Source of the DNA: Actinomycetota bacterium
Lineage (GTDB): Bacteria; Actinomycetota; Actinomycetes; Nanopelagicales; Nanopelagicaceae
Direction: 5' to 3'
NCBI GenBank assembly: GCA_009698295.1
Contig: WLQO01000059.1
Coordinates: 1-6,951 of the forward strand
Length of the DNA stretch: 6,951 nucleotides
The notes beneath the pieces were generated by a model. That model searched no databases. It was not told the origin of the DNA and saw nothing but the letters and a program-made list of their open reading frames with translations. A program made the translations under genes and the position numbers. This document shows positions 5,572 to 6,951 of the stretch, piece after piece (position 1 is the stretch's first letter; each line of letters begins with the position of its first letter).

Positions 5572-6552
5572 ATGAAAATTGGCGTTGCAGGCTCTGTTGG
5601 CCTTGATCATTTAATGACTTTCTCAGGAAAGTTCACTGATTCACTGGTTGCTGGGTCTTTGGAAAAAGTCTCACTCTCATTCTTGGTAGACGGCCTGGAA
5701 GTCCGACGCGGGGGATGCGCTGCAAATATTGTTTTTGGAATGGGAGTTTTAGGTTTAAATCCCATCCTCATCGCAGCAGTTGGTATTGATTGGCCAGATT
5801 ACGACGCTTGGTTGTCAAGGCACGGAGTAGATACATCGCATGTATTGGTTTCAACGAAATTACATACTGCGCATTTCATGGTCACGACCGATACCGAACT
5901 AAATCAGATAGCTTCATTCTTTCCAGGTGCGATGTCCGAAGCTCGCAATATCGAGTTAGCGCCAATAATGGATAAGACCGGCAAATTGGATTTGATTGTA
6001 ATTTCTCCAGATGACCCAGAAGCGATGCTGCGCCACACAGAAGTAGCCCGCCAAATGGGTATTGCAATAGCTGCTGATCCATCGCAGCAGATGGCCCGCA
6101 TGAGCGGTGAAGAGATTAAGCAATTGATAACAGGTGCAACTTATCTATTTTTAAATGAGTACGAACTCGCGCTGGCTATTCAGAAGACTGGCTGGAGTGA
6201 TCGCGAGATATTGGAGCAAGTGCAATATCGAGTTGTGACTTTAGGATCTGAAGGAGCACGTGTGGAATCCCTTCAAGGTGAAACGATCAAAGTAGGTTGT
6301 CCAAAAGAAAAAGGCCGAGTTGATCCAACAGGTGTTGGTGATTCATTTAGATCTGGATTTGTTGCCGGTCTTGCTTGGGGATTAGGGCATGAACGTTGCG
6401 CACAGTTGGGTGCCATGATTGCAACTTATGTAATTGAGACAACCGGAACTCAGGAATATCGCTTTACCTCAGCCGAATTTTTAACGCGTTTTAGTCAGGC
6501 TTATGGCGCTAGCGCTGCCGCTGAGATTGAACAGCATTTAGCAACGCGTTAA
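5572..6552 (+). CDS. adoK: adenosine kinase (PfkB/ribokinase fold, mycobacterial AdoK type)
   Basis: Cytoplasmic purine-salvage kinase that phosphorylates adenosine to AMP with ATP. The 326 residues align along their length, as far as I recall it, with Mycobacterium tuberculosis AdoK (Rv2202c): KVSLSFLVD (32-40), QIASFFPGAMSEARNI (112-127), AADPSQQMARMSGEEI (167-182), LNEYE (194-198), DPTGVGDSFRSGF (251-263) and TGTQEY (291-296). Asp257 of the GVGD motif is the catalytic base; Asp12, Gly48, Asn52, Phe116 and Gln173 fall at the positions reported for substrate binding in that enzyme. Many annotations would call it only a carbohydrate kinase or PfkB protein; the specific match makes adenosine the better call. 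It follows erpA by 28 bp on the same strand, an order also seen near Rv2204c/Rv2202c in mycobacteria. The start is set by MKIGVAGSVGLDHLM. Its last 44 bp overlap the convergent cysteine desulfurase gene. Confidence 0.93.
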   Translation: MKIGVAGSVGLDHLMTFSGKFTDSLVAGSLEKVSLSFLVDGLEVRRGGCAANIVFGMGVLGLNPILIAAVGIDWPDYDAWLSRHGVDTSHVLVSTKLHTAHFMVTTDTELNQIASFFPGAMSEARNIELAPIMDKTGKLDLIVISPDDPEAMLRHTEVARQMGIAIAADPSQQMARMSGEEIKQLITGATYLFLNEYELALAIQKTGWSDREILEQVQYRVVTLGSEGARVESLQGETIKVGCPKEKGRVDPTGVGDSFRSGFVAGLAWGLGHERCAQLGAMIATYVIETTGTQEYRFTSAEFLTRFSQAYGASAAAEIEQHLATR

Positions 6553-6951
6553 TTAGCGAGGAAATTTCGGCTTCGCTACTTTCACTATGAATAGCAATTC
6601 TGATATTTCCATATGTAGGCAACCCCATGGCGGCCAGGACATGGCTAGGTTGCAAATTCATTGCAGTGCAAGCAGAACCAGAATCTACTGCGAAGCCCTT
6701 GGATGCCAATTCGCGTAAAATCTCCTCACCATTTGTACCTGGAAAGACCAATGAAACCAAGTGCGGCATAGCTGTATCTAAATTTCCCGCGATAATCGCA
6801 TCAGGAATCGCTGATTTAACTGCGGTACGAATCTGCTCGTTGTACCTGCGAATCGTGCGATCTTCCGGTTTAAAGTTCTCGAGCGCCACCGCGCTAGCGA
6901 GAAGCAATGGAAGAGAATAAGTGCCATAAGTTCGGCGGGCACTGGAAATAT
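6509..6951 (-). CDS. cysteine desulfurase (NifS/IscS-like), N-terminal part outside window
   Basis: PLP-dependent enzyme that removes sulfur from L-cysteine and carries it as a persulfide for Fe-S cluster or thio-cofactor synthesis. The window holds the C-terminal 146 residues; the frame is open to the right edge (ISSARRTYGTYSLPLLLASA at the edge, corresponding to the RxGT region near the end of the large domain). The mobile catalytic-cysteine loop is clear: FAVDSGSACTAMNLQPSHVL, with the active Cys encoded at 6668-6670, followed by AAMG and the strand NIRIAIHSESSEAEI, a variant of the usual IRxSxG...T.E. An in-frame TTG at 6907 could be mistaken for a start but lies inside the domain. No fused sulfurtransferase domain follows; the protein ends QSQRQR. 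The gene converges on adoK and overlaps its 3' end by 44 bp. Which pathway it serves is unknown; the nearby erpA and nadA favour Fe-S assembly. Confidence 0.93.
   Translation of the reverse strand, partial: ISSARRTYGTYSLPLLLASAVALENFKPEDRTIRRYNEQIRTAVKSAIPDAIIAGNLDTAMPHLVSLVFPGTNGEEILRELASKGFAVDSGSACTAMNLQPSHVLAAMGLPTYGNIRIAIHSESSEAEISSLINALLNAVQSQRQR

Noticed and set aside
6627..6920. 97-residue plus-strand frame at the right edge
   Set aside because: Antisense to the cysteine desulfurase active-site region; no supporting motif.

Overview
The window looks like a piece of an actinobacterial chromosome with moderate GC (near or a little below 50 % by eye). The adenosine kinase is of the mycobacterial Rv2202c type, there is a DUF3043 membrane protein, a double-ATPase-style ECF transporter subunit, and several genes seem to start at the 5' end of leaderless mRNAs. 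Small intergenic gaps, tail-to-tail gene overlaps and modest GC together fit a streamlined free-living actinobacterium such as the freshwater acI lineage (Ca. Nanopelagicales). That placement is inference; there is no rRNA or marker gene here to prove it.

Left part (1-2300, minus strand): a cobalamin riboswitch at about 2151-2290 precedes a three-gene operon. It encodes a small secreted protein with four cysteines (1527-2066), the ECF transmembrane subunit EcfT (770-1516) and an ECF ATPase (start 773, running off the left edge). The riboswitch points to uptake of cobalamin or a related corrinoid or precursor. The substrate-binding S component is not in the window and is probably just beyond position 1.

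Middle (2392-5125): an aldo/keto reductase of the AKR6/Kv-beta-like type on the plus strand runs tail-to-tail into a DUF3043 membrane protein on the minus strand. Upstream of DUF3043 on the same strand is nadA, the [4Fe-4S] quinolinate synthase of NAD biosynthesis.

Right part (5193-6951): erpA, an A-type iron-sulfur carrier, is transcribed divergently from nadA across a 67-bp gap. It is followed by adoK (adenosine kinase). A cysteine desulfurase converges on adoK, overlaps its 3' end by 44 bp and runs off the right edge. NadA (an Fe-S client), ErpA (the Fe-S carrier) and the desulfurase (the sulfur source) form a compact iron-sulfur neighbourhood.

Most of this is recognisable housekeeping or vitamin-uptake DNA; no mobile element, CRISPR array, tRNA or phage signature was seen. 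The most interesting parts are the riboswitch-controlled secreted protein of unknown function, the competing pairings in the riboswitch, and a LacI/PurR-like palindrome just upstream of adoK.
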